Shown here in pieces: positions 25,025-38,273 of a stretch of 64,000 nt of DNA. Every line of letters begins with the position of its first letter. Positions within the stretch are counted from its first letter, which is position 1. Origin of the DNA: Apostichopus japonicus (Eukaryota; Echinodermata; Holothuroidea; Aspidochirotida; Stichopodidae); contig NC_092573.1 in the NCBI RefSeq assembly GCF_037975245.1, forward strand, positions 24,891,265-24,955,264. Direction: 5' to 3'. The notes under the pieces were generated by a model. It was not told the origin of the DNA. It ran no database searches and saw nothing but the letters and a program-made list of their open reading frames with translations. The position numbers and the translations under genes are program-made.

Positions 25025-25300
25025 AATTCGTCACTTTCAAGGCCCACTAGAGCATTTATGTATGTATTTTAGATCCTCCTGCAAGCAGGAACTCACGGAG
25101 AAGCCCCATTGGCTTATCAAAGCCGCAAGCTGACCGAAGTCAATCTCTTACATTCATATATTTAACGTCCATGATTTTGAATTGTCAACAACTCTGTAAC
25201 TGGACGACATACATTAATCTTGGAGTGACTCGAACCGGGGACCTTATGATTGGAAGGCATTGGCATTAACCATTGAGCTAACACTCCACTCCACATATAG
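25025..25300 (-). mobile_element. tRNA-derived SINE
   Basis: On the minus strand a tRNA-like head is visible: an A-box-like TTAGCTCAATGG is followed about 40 nt later by a B-box GGTTCGAGTCA, then about 200 nt of unrelated body and an A-rich ATACATACATAAATG tail. The head resembles a tRNA used in common SINE2 elements. It is not a functional tRNA because the stems do not close properly. Confidence 0.75.
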
Positions 25301-27758
25301 AAGTTTTCAACTGGCATATTCTACCCACCACATGATAGCTGACGGATTGGCCTGTGGGCACTAACACATTTTTATATCATGACAGTTTAGAATTTGAGCT
25401 ACAGTAGAAGAGGTGCAAGTTAATTTAGCAGACTGAACCACAACCCTTCCGTCTGCTCAACTCGTAGTAATATCCACATTTAATCAAAGAATTTCTAAAC
25501 TACTTTATATCACCTTCTATCCTCCTTATTTTCACACCATCTGTACTTTGAAGTATGTTCGTTCACATAAAGGCAGAATAAAACAATGATGGTAACTGAT
25601 AATATGCCAAACAAAGCATTCCATTCAGTCAGTTTAGGTCTTTGTTTTTTTCTCTCGAGCGGATGTACATTACTGTAACTGTGGTATGGTAAATTAATGC
25701 TGTGATGACGATAGTAGACCTATAACAAGGTTGGTCGATTTTACCTCGGTTAAATTCACTTGATTTTTTTTACTAAACTTTTCTTGACAGTTAAGAGATG
25801 AATGCAAATTTGTATTTATCACAAGAAAGTTTTTTTTTATTTTTTTTTTATAGTTTTCACAATAATTAGTGTAGACCTATTTGATGACACGCTCCTAATA
25901 ACAGTCTGTTTAAACAACTGAATTTAGTAACTACATAATTGAAATATGTTTTGGTTTAGTAGTTAACTTATATGTCAAGCACATTGAATGCATCTGGCAA
26001 ACAGGTTTCGATGATAAAATTAGCTGAAAAGGCTCTTAGGAATATGATATCTCAAATTTCTCTTCTTGAGATACACTTAAAGCAATTCACTTTTAGGGGA
26101 AACGTGGATGGGATATCATACTTAGCATGTGGATGCTCCATGTTGGTTTTACCAGATTTTTTCTGTATATTAAAGATCAGCAGAGGTCACCATGTGAAAA
26201 CCCTGCAAGAACAGCGAAATGAATTGGGAACATTATTTTGATGTTATTTGAATGTTTATTTGCTCATTGATTGTACAAAAACTATACTAAATCTATAAAA
26301 AGAAGAGAAAATTCATTTAAGACTACAATTTGCATACATTGTCTTTGACACATACATCCACAAACCTGTAAAAAATTTGGTCATATAAGATTTTACACTT
26401 GGTGCAAGTTTTCTAAATATAGAAGAAAGACATCATTTTCATTTCAAATTACAAGGTAATTGTTAAGCTATCAATTGTACACTAAAATTAGGCACAATAG
26501 TAGCTTTTGTAGGTAAGCAATAAGTGATGTAATATATAAGTATATATAAATATATATATATATATATATGTAGGCAATATTAAAAATTAAAAAAAAGGCA
26601 TAATGCTAAATCTATTAAAATATGGCATTTGTACAGTACCATGAGAATATTAGGAAACCCATGTTTGACAAGTATCAATGTGCTACAAATTGGCTTAAAT
26701 TTTAAAGAATGGAATGGAGAATGTTGTTAAGAATCTGTGAGAAGCCATTATTACTCCTTGAAAATGACTAAGAACATACTGCAAAATGTTAAGAATGTTA
26801 TATAAAGAACAGTTACTAGTTGTTTGTTGGTAAATGTAAGCGGAGTTTCTTTTCAGCTGGGTATTTATTATTATATACATTTACTTTATGTAAGCAATGT
26901 TCAAACCAGTCTAAAAAGTTGTCCAAAATAGCCATATTTTTTTTTACTGCTGTTGTAGTCAAACTGTACAAACTCCTCTTAATAGGTTACCTGTGAACAA
27001 CACTAAATTTTGCTTCATTTCAAGGGGGTTGGTTACATGCGGTAGATAAATTTGCTAAGACAGTTTAGTTGAACTTGGCTATTGAGATTTTTCTTTTTAA
27101 AAACTAGTTGTCTTGCTTGATGTTTTGGGCAACTGTTCAGAACGAGGAATTTTACAGATTTTACGATAACTGTACGATGTTCAGTTTGAAGTTAATGACC
27201 TTTTCTCAATATTATTCGACAAAACTGGTATATTAAAGTTTGTACACAAAAACTGCTATGCATATTTGTATTTTTGTACCGTTTGTCAATATTACAAAGG
27301 CATAAATGTCTGTACGCCACATCACACAAATGGATCGCTGTACTGTGACTCTAATGCTACTAAAGAATGCAATATCGTTTGCATATATCATTCCAGATTA
27401 ACTGGCTCAAATTTTTGGAAAACTTTGTTCATATCTCTAGTTATTGTCCATTCATAAATCCATGTATAGGAAATGTTACAGTCATGTTAAAATGTAAGGG
27501 ACATGTGAACAGAGAACCAAAAACATGGATCATTCCTTATCGTGCAACATGAAATTAGTAAATCTAGGGTGTCATGTCACAACAAAACAAACAGATTCCA
27601 TTTCCCATCATTTCATTGGCTTCTGGTCTCTGATGAAGAAACAACACAATCATAATACCTTAATATAAAAAAATATATATATTAAAAAAAAAAATTGATT
27701 CTTTTAAAGCATAGGAAATCAACTAAAATATTTTAAAAATAAATGCTGTGAATGAATT

Positions 27759-27872
27759 AATGTCCAAATAAAATGTGGATATTTTGACAATTTCTGAAGT
27801 AAAAACATATTTTAATAAATGTCCAAATAAAATGTATCTTTTGACAATTTCTGAAGTAAAACAAAACATATT
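27759..27872. repeat. 58-bp tandem duplication
   Basis: A unit starting AATGTCCAAATAAAATGT and including TTTTGACAATTTCTGAAG occurs twice, with small indels. Confidence 0.85.
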
Positions 27873-29851
27873 TAAATAGCATGTTCATTTTGGCAAATGG
27901 TAGACCTTTAGTAGTACTGATATCTTAACATTATCATGTAGTTACACAAGAAAGAAAAGAAAGTACCCATAGGGAATATTACTAGAAAAAAAAAACGGGA
28001 ATCACTTTGGTGATTTGGATAAAACTGTAGAACGGCAAAACGTTTTTGCATTCCATACCAAAGAGGTTCTTTAATTTCTGGCTGGCACAGATGCTTAACA
28101 TGCCATGTCCAATTGGCATATGATATAACAGGTACATTATTTACCAGCCTTTAGTTGCAAGAAGGATTCCTGACATTTCTAACAGATTTTCCTTTGAATA
28201 TGCATTAGATTTATTGTCTTTTTTTCCTTCATCACAAGCTAGCTTTACTTTGGCAGTACATAGGACTGTCTAGACAGGGTACAAAGGTATGACTGTGTTT
28301 CATCCCACTAATTCTCAACTTTTAAGCCTTTCCCATGCCTGAAATTATGTCTATAAATTAGATTTTCAGATTTCCTTTCCATTTGAGTTTGTCTGGTTTA
28401 GAATTTCAGCTTCCTGTGAAGACCCTGTGAATTGACTTTTTCATATCCTAGAGATGGTTTATCTCCTTATATAATTATGTAATTTGGCAAAATCTGTATT
28501 CTTTCTCTTTAGAGATTATGCAAAAGCAATTGTTTGCATTATAACATGAAGACCAAAATTTGTTAAATTTGCTGTAATTGGCATGAAAGTTTCCTTGTAC
28601 TTACAAATTTATTGTTCTCTTGGTAAGATATGGCAATGGCAAAAAAGGATCGGAACAAGTCGAATCAAGTCGATTGAATAAGGCATTCATGAAGATTGTT
28701 TCACATGATACTCGAACCATTGTTAACAGCTAAAAGTTACTTTTAATGCTTGATTAAAGCATTAAAAAATGGAAAAAGGATATTTGGACTCATTCAGTAG
28801 CATGCATCCTAAAATCATACTGGTCAGGTTGTGTGCGTAAGATTTAAACACAGAACTGTAACCCTGGTTTCAGTGAGCTAACAATTACTTCTAACAAATT
28901 ATAACATGAACTGATGTAAAAAATATAATTGCATAGTTACCAAAAAAACAAGATAAACATATTTGACAGCAAGTGATGAAAAAATTTCCTTTTCTAACAT
29001 AGATTATCATGTTACAATAATATATTCAGTTGCAGCAATAACTGCAAACATATATTGATTATCTTGACTAGCCCTGGCAGCAGCTCATAAAGCACAAATT
29101 GTAAAACTTTCCTCAAACAGAAACATGAGAAATAGCCAAACAATGTAAAATAAATAAATAAAATAAAATAAAAGAACAATGTTTAAGGAGCATCTGGTTG
29201 AAAGCTGTATCTGTACATAAGTACATTTATGTATGTGTACAAAAAACAACAGATATTAGAAAGAATTCATAGAGCTGGAAATTTACAATGGCCACTGAAA
29301 ACATGTTGTCATCTTGATCCCTTGGTACTTCTCAACACACCTGGCATGTAACAATCTTAGTTCAGATGTATTGCTCTCCCTACATCACTATAAACAGCCT
29401 CCACATGCTATTGTACAACTCTGTTGTAGGTGACATTTGGTGATGTTACATGAAAGTTCCATCATATTAATCACAACTTACAAATAAACCCTGTATTAAT
29501 ATCAACTTGTGAAATATTTTATAATCAGTTGTTGTAAAACCGAGTTACAAATTAAGAAGATACAAATTGGTAGTGATTCACTGTTACTTTCCTTATCAAT
29601 TACACATCGCAATCGGTGGCCAAAAAACACACACAAAAGAAAAAAAATCTGTCATGCATAAGTGGTTTCATTGCTTTTAACTTAATTTTTTTCAAAACAA
29701 GAAAAGTCACAGAGCATTTTTCTATACTGTTACAAGTCATTACTGTTTATCCAATGGATTGTCTGCACATCTGCAGGGTTGTCCCTGGAGCTATTTCATA
29801 CTCCAGGTACAACTATAAACTTTCTTTGGATTAGCTAGGTAGCCTTGGTAA

Positions 29852-30125
29852 CTAGCATATTTTGACATCCCTGGTGGTTACATCCCTTCTCTAGCTTTAT
29901 GTATGCATGGTAACTAGCTTCTGTGAAAATGTCTTGTATCCTTGAGATGCATATTTTGACATCCCTGGTGGTTACATCCCTTCTCTAGCTTTATCTATGC
30001 ATGGTAACTAGCTTCTGTGGACATGTCTTGTTCCCTTGAGATGCATACTTTGATATCCCTGGTGGTGAATTCCTTATTTGAGCTTACCTAGGCATGGTAA
30101 CTAGCTTCTGTGGATATGTCCTGTT
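29852..30125. repeat. Three-copy 94-bp repeat made from the MFS stop-codon region
   Basis: Three tandem copies of about 94 bp share GACATCCCTGGTGGTTACAT- and GCATGGTAACTAGCTTCTGT-type words. The rightmost copy includes the last codons and stop of the MFS transporter; the other two lie in the 3' UTR and, read on the minus strand in the same frame, still encode close versions of the tail (QDMSTEASYHA plus stop in the middle copy). Confidence 0.85.
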
Positions 30126-33100
30126 CCATATCACTTGTCTCATAAGACATGACAATGGCCTCATCGGACGGAGGTTCCTCATTTTTCATCAGATATCCCA
30201 GAATTGCAAAGAAAACTGCGGACACAATGTAACTGAATGTAACCACAATGCTGAGGGATTGACCGACACCGCGGTCACAATAGCTCCACTCTGGAGAGGC
30301 ATTCATGATAACAGGAACCTGTAAACAAAGTAAAAACAAAGCCAAAAATAAAAATGATATAGCCATATTTTTGAACAATAGTTAATGTTACTAAGAATAC
30401 TTAATTAAGGATTTGTAAATAGACATGCCTATTTTTCATGTGTCCTATACAGTGCTCGATACATACCAGCCTGAGTTGAATATCTTCTTAAATAATTAAT
30501 ATCTGATGAAATAGGCTGAGCAAATGCTTCTCTTTTTCGTCTTGTTAATTTCTTCTCAGTTAACAGGCAATTATAGAAATCTGATGAATGGACTATAATT
30601 TATGTTAAATTTTGCTATCAACTATTACTTCATTATTTGTAAACAAACTTAACTTAGTCACGCTAACTGACCTCCACAGTTATGACATTTGTAGAATATG
30701 AAAAAAAATTGAAAAATTGATCAAAATCCAATAAAAAAATTAAAAAATGAGACGTACCAGGATTGGGCCGATGCAACCACCGATAATGGTGTAGACTGTA
30801 ATATAAATTGCTGTTGCTTGTGTTCTGATGCTTGGGGAAAACAAATCCTGTAAAATGAAAACAACTGACCTTTTAATCTTCAATATGGTTATGAATAAGA
30901 AGATTGGTAAAAGTCTTAACATTGCAGCTTTGTCGTTTTGAGTTCAATTCAGTAAAACAGTGACAATAAAATAGACTTAGTATCATTGTATACAACACTC
31001 TTATACTTTACACTTTCTTCAAACATTTCATCAGCAGATAATTCTGTAAAATCTGAAAAAAGTGGGAAATCTGTAAAAAAGGGGGGGAAGAAAGCCCTTA
31101 GAAAGGTCAAACCTCATTTTGCTTGACACTTTTTTAGATAGATGGAACTTTTCCTTTATAAATGTGTATTATGATAAATTTGCTTTCCTCTTATCTCATC
31201 TTATTTGGTAAACTATCTCTCACATCTACAGTATGTATGCATTTTCACAATCTTGCCTAGGTTTCAGTTTTTTACTTTACCTGTACGATGGCTGATGCCA
31301 CTCCCAACCACGTCTCTGCTGCCAGGTAAGCCAAGAATAACATTGAATAAGACACTCTAGGATCATGCACCAGTAGTGCAGCAACTGTAAATGGTATTGC
31401 TAACAGTTGAGTAATTGTGATGATGTAAGCCTTGGCTGGTCTATGATCTTCTGAACACCTAAATAGTATTAAAAAAAACAACACTGGTAACTTTAACTGA
31501 TAACTTTGTCTATCAAAAAATAAAGAATCACATTCACAGACTTTTTTACATTTTCTACCATTTTAATGAAATATTGAAAACAAAAAGCAACGGTCAATTA
31601 ATTTTTAGAAATGAACGTGACAGGACAGCTTCATTAAAAACATTTCTTACAAGATTTTATCTGAATATACTGTTGTTTTCTAAAATCTAGAAACTATCCA
31701 TTTACTTAGTTAGAAGGAGGGGAGCAGAAAGCACTCAATTTTTTTTTTAGATCAATCACTCATGAATTTACTACTGAGTCTAGTTACATTTTCAAGAACA
31801 TTCATGGGCAGGGCATTTAAACAGTGAGAGTCCCATATATACTAATAATCATTGAGCCAATTGTCCGTTGAAGCATCACTATTGTCACCATCAATGGTTA
31901 TGTTTCATGAATGCAACATCTTTATGTAGACCACTTGATGAATACATATCATGCTATATAGCTGCATTTATATGCAATGCATAGTACAAAGTACATCTGG
32001 GCTGCTGTAATGCACTTTTGCTTGAAGCATGGGCATAAGCCTATTCTATACTGCGCACTACCTTTCGTTCAGATAACAAATGTCAGAAGTGACTCATTAC
32101 TTTTAAAATTGGCAAACCCTCCAATCACACCCTACCTCCCCCCTCCCCCTCAAAAATCAACTAGTTTTCCTGTGAAATGTAAAGACTACATGAAATAGTG
32201 TCACTTTCCCTGCAAACTGAAACAGTGAAAAGAATAGTTGATTCCCTAACCCCATATTTGCAAAATATGCGAAAGAAAAAAAGTTACTTTATTTACTTGT
32301 CAGCTAAATATCCAGCAACCAAGGAACTCATCCCACCTCCAAGAAAGACAATAATAGCTAAGATAAAACCAAATTGTCTAGATGGCAACATAAGCACCCT
32401 TGCATAGTAGGTGGCCAGCCAAGCTCCCAAGGCATAACCTCCAATGGCTCTTATTCCAGCAGCAATACAGAGCACCAAGAAAGGCTTGCAGGTCTTCAGA
32501 CGAAACAATGTTTCCTGTAAAATACAAATTGGGAGGTAAATATGTTTACTGGATATAGGCTGTAATGTAGTCGAATGCAGTAGTAAAACAAGGGGTTGAG
32601 GTGAGTGAGTGAAGGGGAGGGACAAAATTTAAAATGTAAAACGAAAAGAAAAAGGAAAGAAAAACAGTCAAAAATATTTGTGGGAGGCAATATGTTCGGC
32701 AGTTAACTTTATGGTTGTGTTCTTTACTTCTTCGGAGCGGCTTATTGGTTGTAACCACATATTTATGTAAGTTAACATTGAGGAGTGTTCAAGTTCAGAT
32801 ATGTATCGATATGCGCAAATTGATCAGATTCGCAAACTTACGACCCAAATACAAATCTGTTTGTAATTTGAGACTATGTTAAAACTGCAAGTGATGGCAT
32901 TTGCTGCTAATTTCTATTCATTTCCAAAGTACACAAAACTATCAGGTGTTTCTATTATTATTTTTTTATATTTATTAACTTTATGACCTTTATCATCACA
33001 TGCACTTAACAAGTTACATATCATCTGGACTACAATGACTAGTTTGAAAATGCCTCACTGGGCGTTGACAGGAGGGTTATCTATTCTTAACATATATAAA

Positions 33101-36100
33101 TTTGCTCAGACTCAGAAATATTCAAAATAACAATAACTCCATGTATAAACGAAGCATTTTTTTTTCTTGTGATATTTATATGAAAGTGCCTGACATACAA
33201 AATATTTAGTGGCAAGATACTGTTATACTAACCTTCAGAGTATAAGTTTTACCAAACAAAGGTGAAATTGTGGCCCGCTGAGGTTCATGAAGAGTAAAAA
33301 GAGCTAAGAGGATACAGACAGCCGATGTAATTGCTAATGAACCAAACGCCCATCTCCAACAAAATTCTGTAGTTATTGCACTGAGAGCATAGCCAGCTGC
33401 TCCACCTGTACAGAAATGAACACAATCGTTACATGCATGCACCAGTATCACAGGCCCGACATGCATAGACAACTGGGGAGGGGGAGGGAGGGGGAGGGAA
33501 GGGGAGGGAAGGGGAGGGAAGGGGATGGAAGGGGAGAGAACAAAGAGTGGTCACCCTGTACCCCTCCCCCCCCCCTTCACCATATATGACTTCAAGTTGA
33601 CGTAGACCTGCATAATTTGCATTTGGCCCACATCACTACAAACATGGAACATTCTAATATCAGACCAGTGCACTGGTTACATTGACAGAGCAGCAAACAG
33701 AGTTATTGATCCTTACCAACATAAACACCAATGTGATAGAAAGAAAGCGCTTTGCTCCTATCAATGGAATCAAAGTAGTCAGCAATCAAAGCTATAGCAG
33801 CAGGGTTGCAGATAGCCTGTGGAGATATGAATTATGATATGAAAGAAATATTTAGGTTCAAAAATCAAAGTTGTAGAAGCAGGGTTGGAGACAGCCTGTG
33901 GAGATATGAATTATGATGTGAAAGAAATATTTAGATTCAAAAATCAAAGTTGTAGAAGCAGGGTTGGAGACAGCCTGTGGAGATATGAATTATGATATGA
34001 AAGAAATATTTAGGTTCAAAAATCAAAGTTGTAGAAGCAGGGTTGGAGACAGCCTGTGGAGATATGAATTATGATGTGAAAGAAATATTTAGATTCAAAA
34101 ATCAAAAGTTGTAGAAACAGTGTTGAAGACAGCCTGTGGAGATATGAATTATGATATGAAAGAAATATTTAGGTTCAATATCAAAGTTGTAGGGATTTCA
34201 CTACCAAAATACATGACAATGTTATACTTCAACATTATGTTTAAGTTTTATATTGTAAAAAAAATACTGTAAAACTTTGAAACAAATTCTACAGTTTGTA
34301 GAGAGGTTTGTAGTGTTCAGACTTACTGTTCCGACACCGAGACCAATCCTGGCAAGAAGGAGCATCAGATAGGTGGTAGATAAAGTAGTGAGAAGCACCA
34401 TCAAGCCCGTCAGGAGTAAACCCAAGAGGAAGACTCGTACCCTAGATGTAGCATCTGCTAGTCTGGCAAATGGAATGCTTGCAATAGAATAAACCAGAGT
34501 GAAGGCAGGTCCAGTCAATATACCTTGCTGTAGAAATAACAAGAAAGCAAAATAGTTTAGAAGATGTTACCAAAGTCATCAAAACAAAACTTTGAACATC
34601 AGCAGAAAAACTATAACAAGACAGTGAATTATGTACAGCAAAGAGATTCATTAGAAATGTTAGGATCATACAGTAAACTACAGTAAAGTGTTTATTATTT
34701 TTGTCATATTGGCATTCCAAAGAACTTCCCCCGGAATGGTCCAGAACTTTCTACAACTTTTACTCACTGTACAGTATGTTGCTGAATAACTCGTTTGTAA
34801 ATCGTTCAACATCCAGAACAAAGCTGAACAGGCACAAATGCTTGGATCTTCATGCAAGTGAGAGACCGTCAGAACTCGGGGTTGCTGTTCCTGTGCTCAG
34901 AAGCCCTACGTAACCTATAATTTGCTCCGTTGGCAGAATATTAAACTACTGTCTAGCATACATTGTACTTGTTCAAGGGTATTAAGACTTGTGCATAAAG
35001 AAACGTCTCATGCAGGTTATCTGACCTAGTTTCGAATGAGGTGTAACAGAAGTGTTAGACACCACCAACGATCCCAGAAAATACACACACAGCTTGCTAC
35101 CGTCAGTAATTAGACACTAGTGTACAGTCAGTACATACAGCTGCGGTAAAAACCCACAGCACAGTGTACAAACCATACAGCGATGGACATCTCAGGTCCA
35201 GATAAAGATAACAAGGTGTCACGTTTCATTACTGTCTGCATTTTGTAGCGACAAGCAGAAAAATTCACTTGCAAGCAACGGAAAGTTAACTTTTTCAGAG
35301 CTTGGCACACGGTTTGGGGCGAGTCTTCAATGCCTTTCAGCATGAGCCTCATTTCTCCCTCACCCATACTGTACGAGCTTAGTCATCCTACTACACATAA
35401 CACATTAATGTAAACTGTACCTGAGTATCACTGAAATTTATGCAATTTCCCGGCTTGCACAATCCTTCATTAGCATAGTTCTCAGTTACCCCAGTTCCAG
35501 AGACGAATTTGAGTTCCTGTCGGTACTGTTCTGAGAAAGATAAAGGGCTTCTGTTTTCAGCCCTTCTACTATCTTCTCTGATAACGTTCTCTGAAGAACC
35601 ATAGAAGTGTTGGGAGCTGCTTATTGATGTTGCTGTCTGTGTAGTGGTGACTAAATTTGCTACTTCGCAAGAGTCATTTAAGTGTGAGTAACACCTCAAC
35701 CCTGTGAATGTAAAACATAACATAAGCACACGGTTGTTACATTCATTTATCTCAGGTTAGTTGACAAACATGCGTCCCTTCTCAAAAGATTCACTCCTAA
35801 AAGTGGTGCAAATGCTGTCTTCATATCCTATGAGGTACTTCTCCTCAATAACAAGGTTACAAAGAGTTCAGTTTCAGTTCATGACAATTTAATAAGCCCC
35901 ATTTCCAGTATGCAAAGTAGGTTTTGGCTAGAAATTTCTGCTTCCAGAGCATCATAGGCTTAGACTATGTACTGATGCATGTAAGATCTATGGTAAAAGA
36001 ATTTCTTTGACTTTTAAAAATTTGCTACAATATTCCTGCAACATGCTAACACCAGTCATTGTGCTTAAGTGTAATTTTTTTCCAAACAGCTGGTTTAAAG

Positions 36101-36969
36101 TGAGTAATTCTACTTATGCTAATGGAAATTAACTCATATACATTGTTACTGATAATGATCCATTAGAACTTTTCTTGTTAAAAACAGGTATTTAAATCGA
36201 TTCAATACAACTTGTTAAAAACAGGCATTTAAATCGATTCAATACAACTTGGCAAAGCAAAGTTATTCAGGCTCTCACAAGTCAAGCAATGGGTTGCTTA
36301 GTCCTTGAACATGCTGGACTATATAAGATAATTCCTTCATTGCAAATTTGTTCAAGCATTTTCATTCCTGACTTAAGTCAATCTGTTCAAAGTGTTTGAA
36401 ATGTTGTTGGTTACATTTAGCAACCTACAACGTAAAGGCCCACTGTATTAAGGTCATTTAATTATTTTAGTTAATTCACTTTAAGTTGATTTCTGAAAGT
36501 TGTGGCAGATTCAAGGTACCAACAAACCTAAGGAACCTCAGTAGACTCATAATTTTCAAATATCAAAATATGATACTTTTAATATATCAATTAAACCTGA
36601 AATTAATCATCATGGAAATTGAAATAAAACTAAAGGGAACTTTTGACAAGTAGTAAAACAGATAAGTATGGGATATATTAATCTCTATTGACATGCTTTA
36701 CAAAACAGAGAACGCTAGTATGAGGACAGCTTTCTTGAGATTATAATGATGAGAGTTGGTTATGTGATTCAATGTGTCCACAATATGATGCATACGTACA
36801 CACCTGATGGTATCAATACTGCCAACGCTTGCTGATCGGCTTGAGTCAAAACAAAAGCAAGAAATAAAACAAGCAGACAAATCACAGATCTTCTATAGTC
36901 AGAGCGTCTGCTCTTAGGAAAAAGACTCTGGGTTTCATCCACAGACTGCTCTAGATATGGATTATCCAT
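30088..36969 (-). CDS. Major facilitator superfamily transporter, spinster-like, 9 coding exons
   Basis: Predicted 12-helix transporter, 545 aa. Coding exons on the minus strand are 36969-36804, 35701-35421, 34527-34327, 33816-33717, 33405-33233, 32514-32297, 31458-31281, 30847-30758 and 30318-30088; all junctions are GT/AG and the lengths sum to 546 codons including stop. The first helix (ICLLVLFLAFVLTQADQQAL) is followed by a long loop of about 95 residues carrying three N-glycosylation sequons (NDS, NRS, NFS) and four Cys, so it is probably luminal or extracellular. Motif A-type sequence ARLADATSRVRV follows helix 2, ARIGLGVGTA lies in helix 4, and a second motif A-like GYLADK is in the C-terminal half. 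The cytosolic tail is acidic (EEPPSDEAIVMSYETSDMEQD). Spinster-type transporters move lipids such as lysophospholipids or sphingosine-1-phosphate, but the substrate here cannot be read from the sequence, and another MFS branch is possible. Tandem repeats derived from exon 4 and from the stop-codon region lie in and next to the gene. Confidence 0.88.
33474..33541. repeat. Purine-only GGGAGGGAAG tract (G4/triplex-prone)
   Basis: About 65 bp of G and A only, with more than ten runs of three or more G (GGGGAGGGAAG units). It lies in the MFS intron between coding exons 4 and 5, on the strand opposite to transcription. Such tracts can form G-quadruplexes or triplex DNA. Confidence 0.85.
33784..34195. 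repeat. 79-bp tandem repeat containing the exon 4 splice acceptor
   Basis: Units of 79 bp start near 33784, 33863, 33942, 34021 and 34100, with a partial sixth near 34175. The first unit holds the true start of MFS coding exon 4 (acceptor ending CTCCACAG at 33817). The others repeat the acceptor and the first 30 or so coding bases with changes, and lie in the upstream intron. Units alternate between ATGATATGA and ATGATGTGA variants, hinting at a two-unit duplication step. Confidence 0.9.
36178..36252. repeat. 39-bp tandem duplication
   Basis: The unit GTTAAAAACAGG(T/C)ATTTAAAT followed by CGATTCAATACAACTT occurs twice in a row, differing at one base, within the first MFS intron. Confidence 0.85.
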
Positions 36970-37291
36970 TCTTTTGATATTACCACAGTAACATCTTATA
37001 TTCTCCTTTACATTCTCTACAATAGAAATGGGAAGAAACCAAGAAAGGAATCCGAATTAAGAATACTTGTTCTATCATTCAGGATAATGCAACATCCACT
37101 TCACCACTCCCCCAACCCCTACCCAACCCCACTGCACCTACCACAAGAAAGTTAGGCAACTTAGTTATTGTTGAAGTACATTACAGGAGAATTTTCTGGT
37201 ATAGATCTTAGGAACCTTGACAGAATTACCTACTGAAAGCTAGGCTCATAGTCTAGAGTAGAACAGGCATAGCCACTACTTCTAGTAGCAT

Positions 37292-37532
37292 GGACACTGC
37301 GAAGTTCAGACACCTAAGCATTAAACACCCCAAAACTATAACTTCCTTTTATTGACAAATATGTAAGTACTTGCTTGCACACAGGTCATTTTGGAGAGAA
37401 AATAAATGTAGCTTCGTACTTTTTGGTGAATTTGGCTCTTCCTGTAGGTTGTCATGGTGAAATTGTGTATTTCTTATCTTAGGAGTTAGGGGTGTCCGAA
37501 CTTCGCAGTTTTACGAACTTCGCAATAGTGAC
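37292..37532. mobile_element. MITE family A, copy 2
   Basis: Shorter relative (about 241 bp) of the element at 9143-9616, in the opposite orientation and with an internal deletion. The left end carries ACTGCGAAGTTC; the right end carries GAACTTCGCA twice, as copy 1 does at its left end. It lies about 320 bp upstream of the MFS start codon. Confidence 0.75.
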
Positions 37533-38038
37533 TATACTAATTATTATTGAGTATTACTAAGTCTTGACCCAGGCTAGCCTTGTGTTTCATTGTTTTTCTT
37601 TAGTAAACCTGACACAGATGTAGGCCTTGTGCTTAGCTGTCGTTCCTCAAGTTAGGCCAATGGAGTATTTGGTATTTAAAAGTAGAACGATGTAGCCTAA
37701 CTAAAAATCTTACGAACGTTAGTGTGTCTTCCAGTACTAATGTCTAGTATATAGGCGCCTAAGTACTATGTTTTGGATTCAACCCTCGGCCAAACCTAAC
37801 TTAGCCTAGTCCTAGCTTAAGTAAGGAAGTCCGCATTACATCAATTCATGATGTGAACATGCTCGTCCAGTTCCCTGGTGAATACGGATGAACGTCAGTC
37901 TATTTTAGTCCGCCCAACTTAGGTTCCAAATGATTAATTTCGCACTCAGACACCTCTGTGACATCGACAACCGGGCCTGGCAAAAGTTTGTGTTTACTTT
38001 TAGATGTTTCTTTGATTACTATTAAACCAACCTGAAGC

Positions 38039-38176
38039 TATCGCAGGATTCATCACAGGATTCATCCCAGGATTCATCCCAGGGTTCATCCCAAGATTCA
38101 TCCCAGGATTCATCACAGGATTCATCACAGGATTCATCACAGGATTCATCACAGGATTCATCACAGGATTCATCCA
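38039..38176. repeat. 12-bp minisatellite (CAGGATTCATCM), about 11 copies
   Basis: Tandem 12-mers CAGGATTCATCA and CAGGATTCATCC. Because the unit is a multiple of three, the minus strand stays open and encodes MNPV/MNPG repeats, but no start, splice or homology context supports a protein. Confidence 0.95.
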
Positions 38177-38179
38177 GAG

Positions 38180-38260
38180 AGTGGCGAGGGAGCCGAGAGG
38201 GGGCGAGGGAGCCAAGAGGGGTGATCAGGGAGCCGAGAGGGGCGAGGGAGCCGAGAGGGC
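38180..38260. repeat. G-rich GGCGAGGGAGCCGAGAGGG repeat, 4 copies
   Basis: About four copies of a 19-22 bp unit with some variation (GCCAAGAGG, GATCAGGG). It directly abuts the 12-bp array. Confidence 0.85.
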
Positions 38261-38273
38261 CCTCATGTAATCA

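Larger units (their letters stand above)
23743..29850. other. Intergenic region, no gene supported
   Basis: AT-rich DNA between the kelch promoter and the MFS gene 3' end. It contains a SINE (25025-25300), a TA-rich run (26540-26570) and a 58-bp tandem duplication (27759-27872). Open frames such as 24794-24994 and 25972-26241 show no recognisable domain or splice context. The right part is probably 3' UTR or flank of the MFS gene. Confidence 0.45.

Noticed and set aside
25972-26241. 89-codon frame as a small gene
   Set aside because: No recognisable domain, no signal or splice features, and the surrounding composition is plain intergenic DNA.
38000-38215. 71-codon frame with MNPV/MNPG repeats
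   Set aside because: Produced by the 12-bp minisatellite; no supporting gene features.
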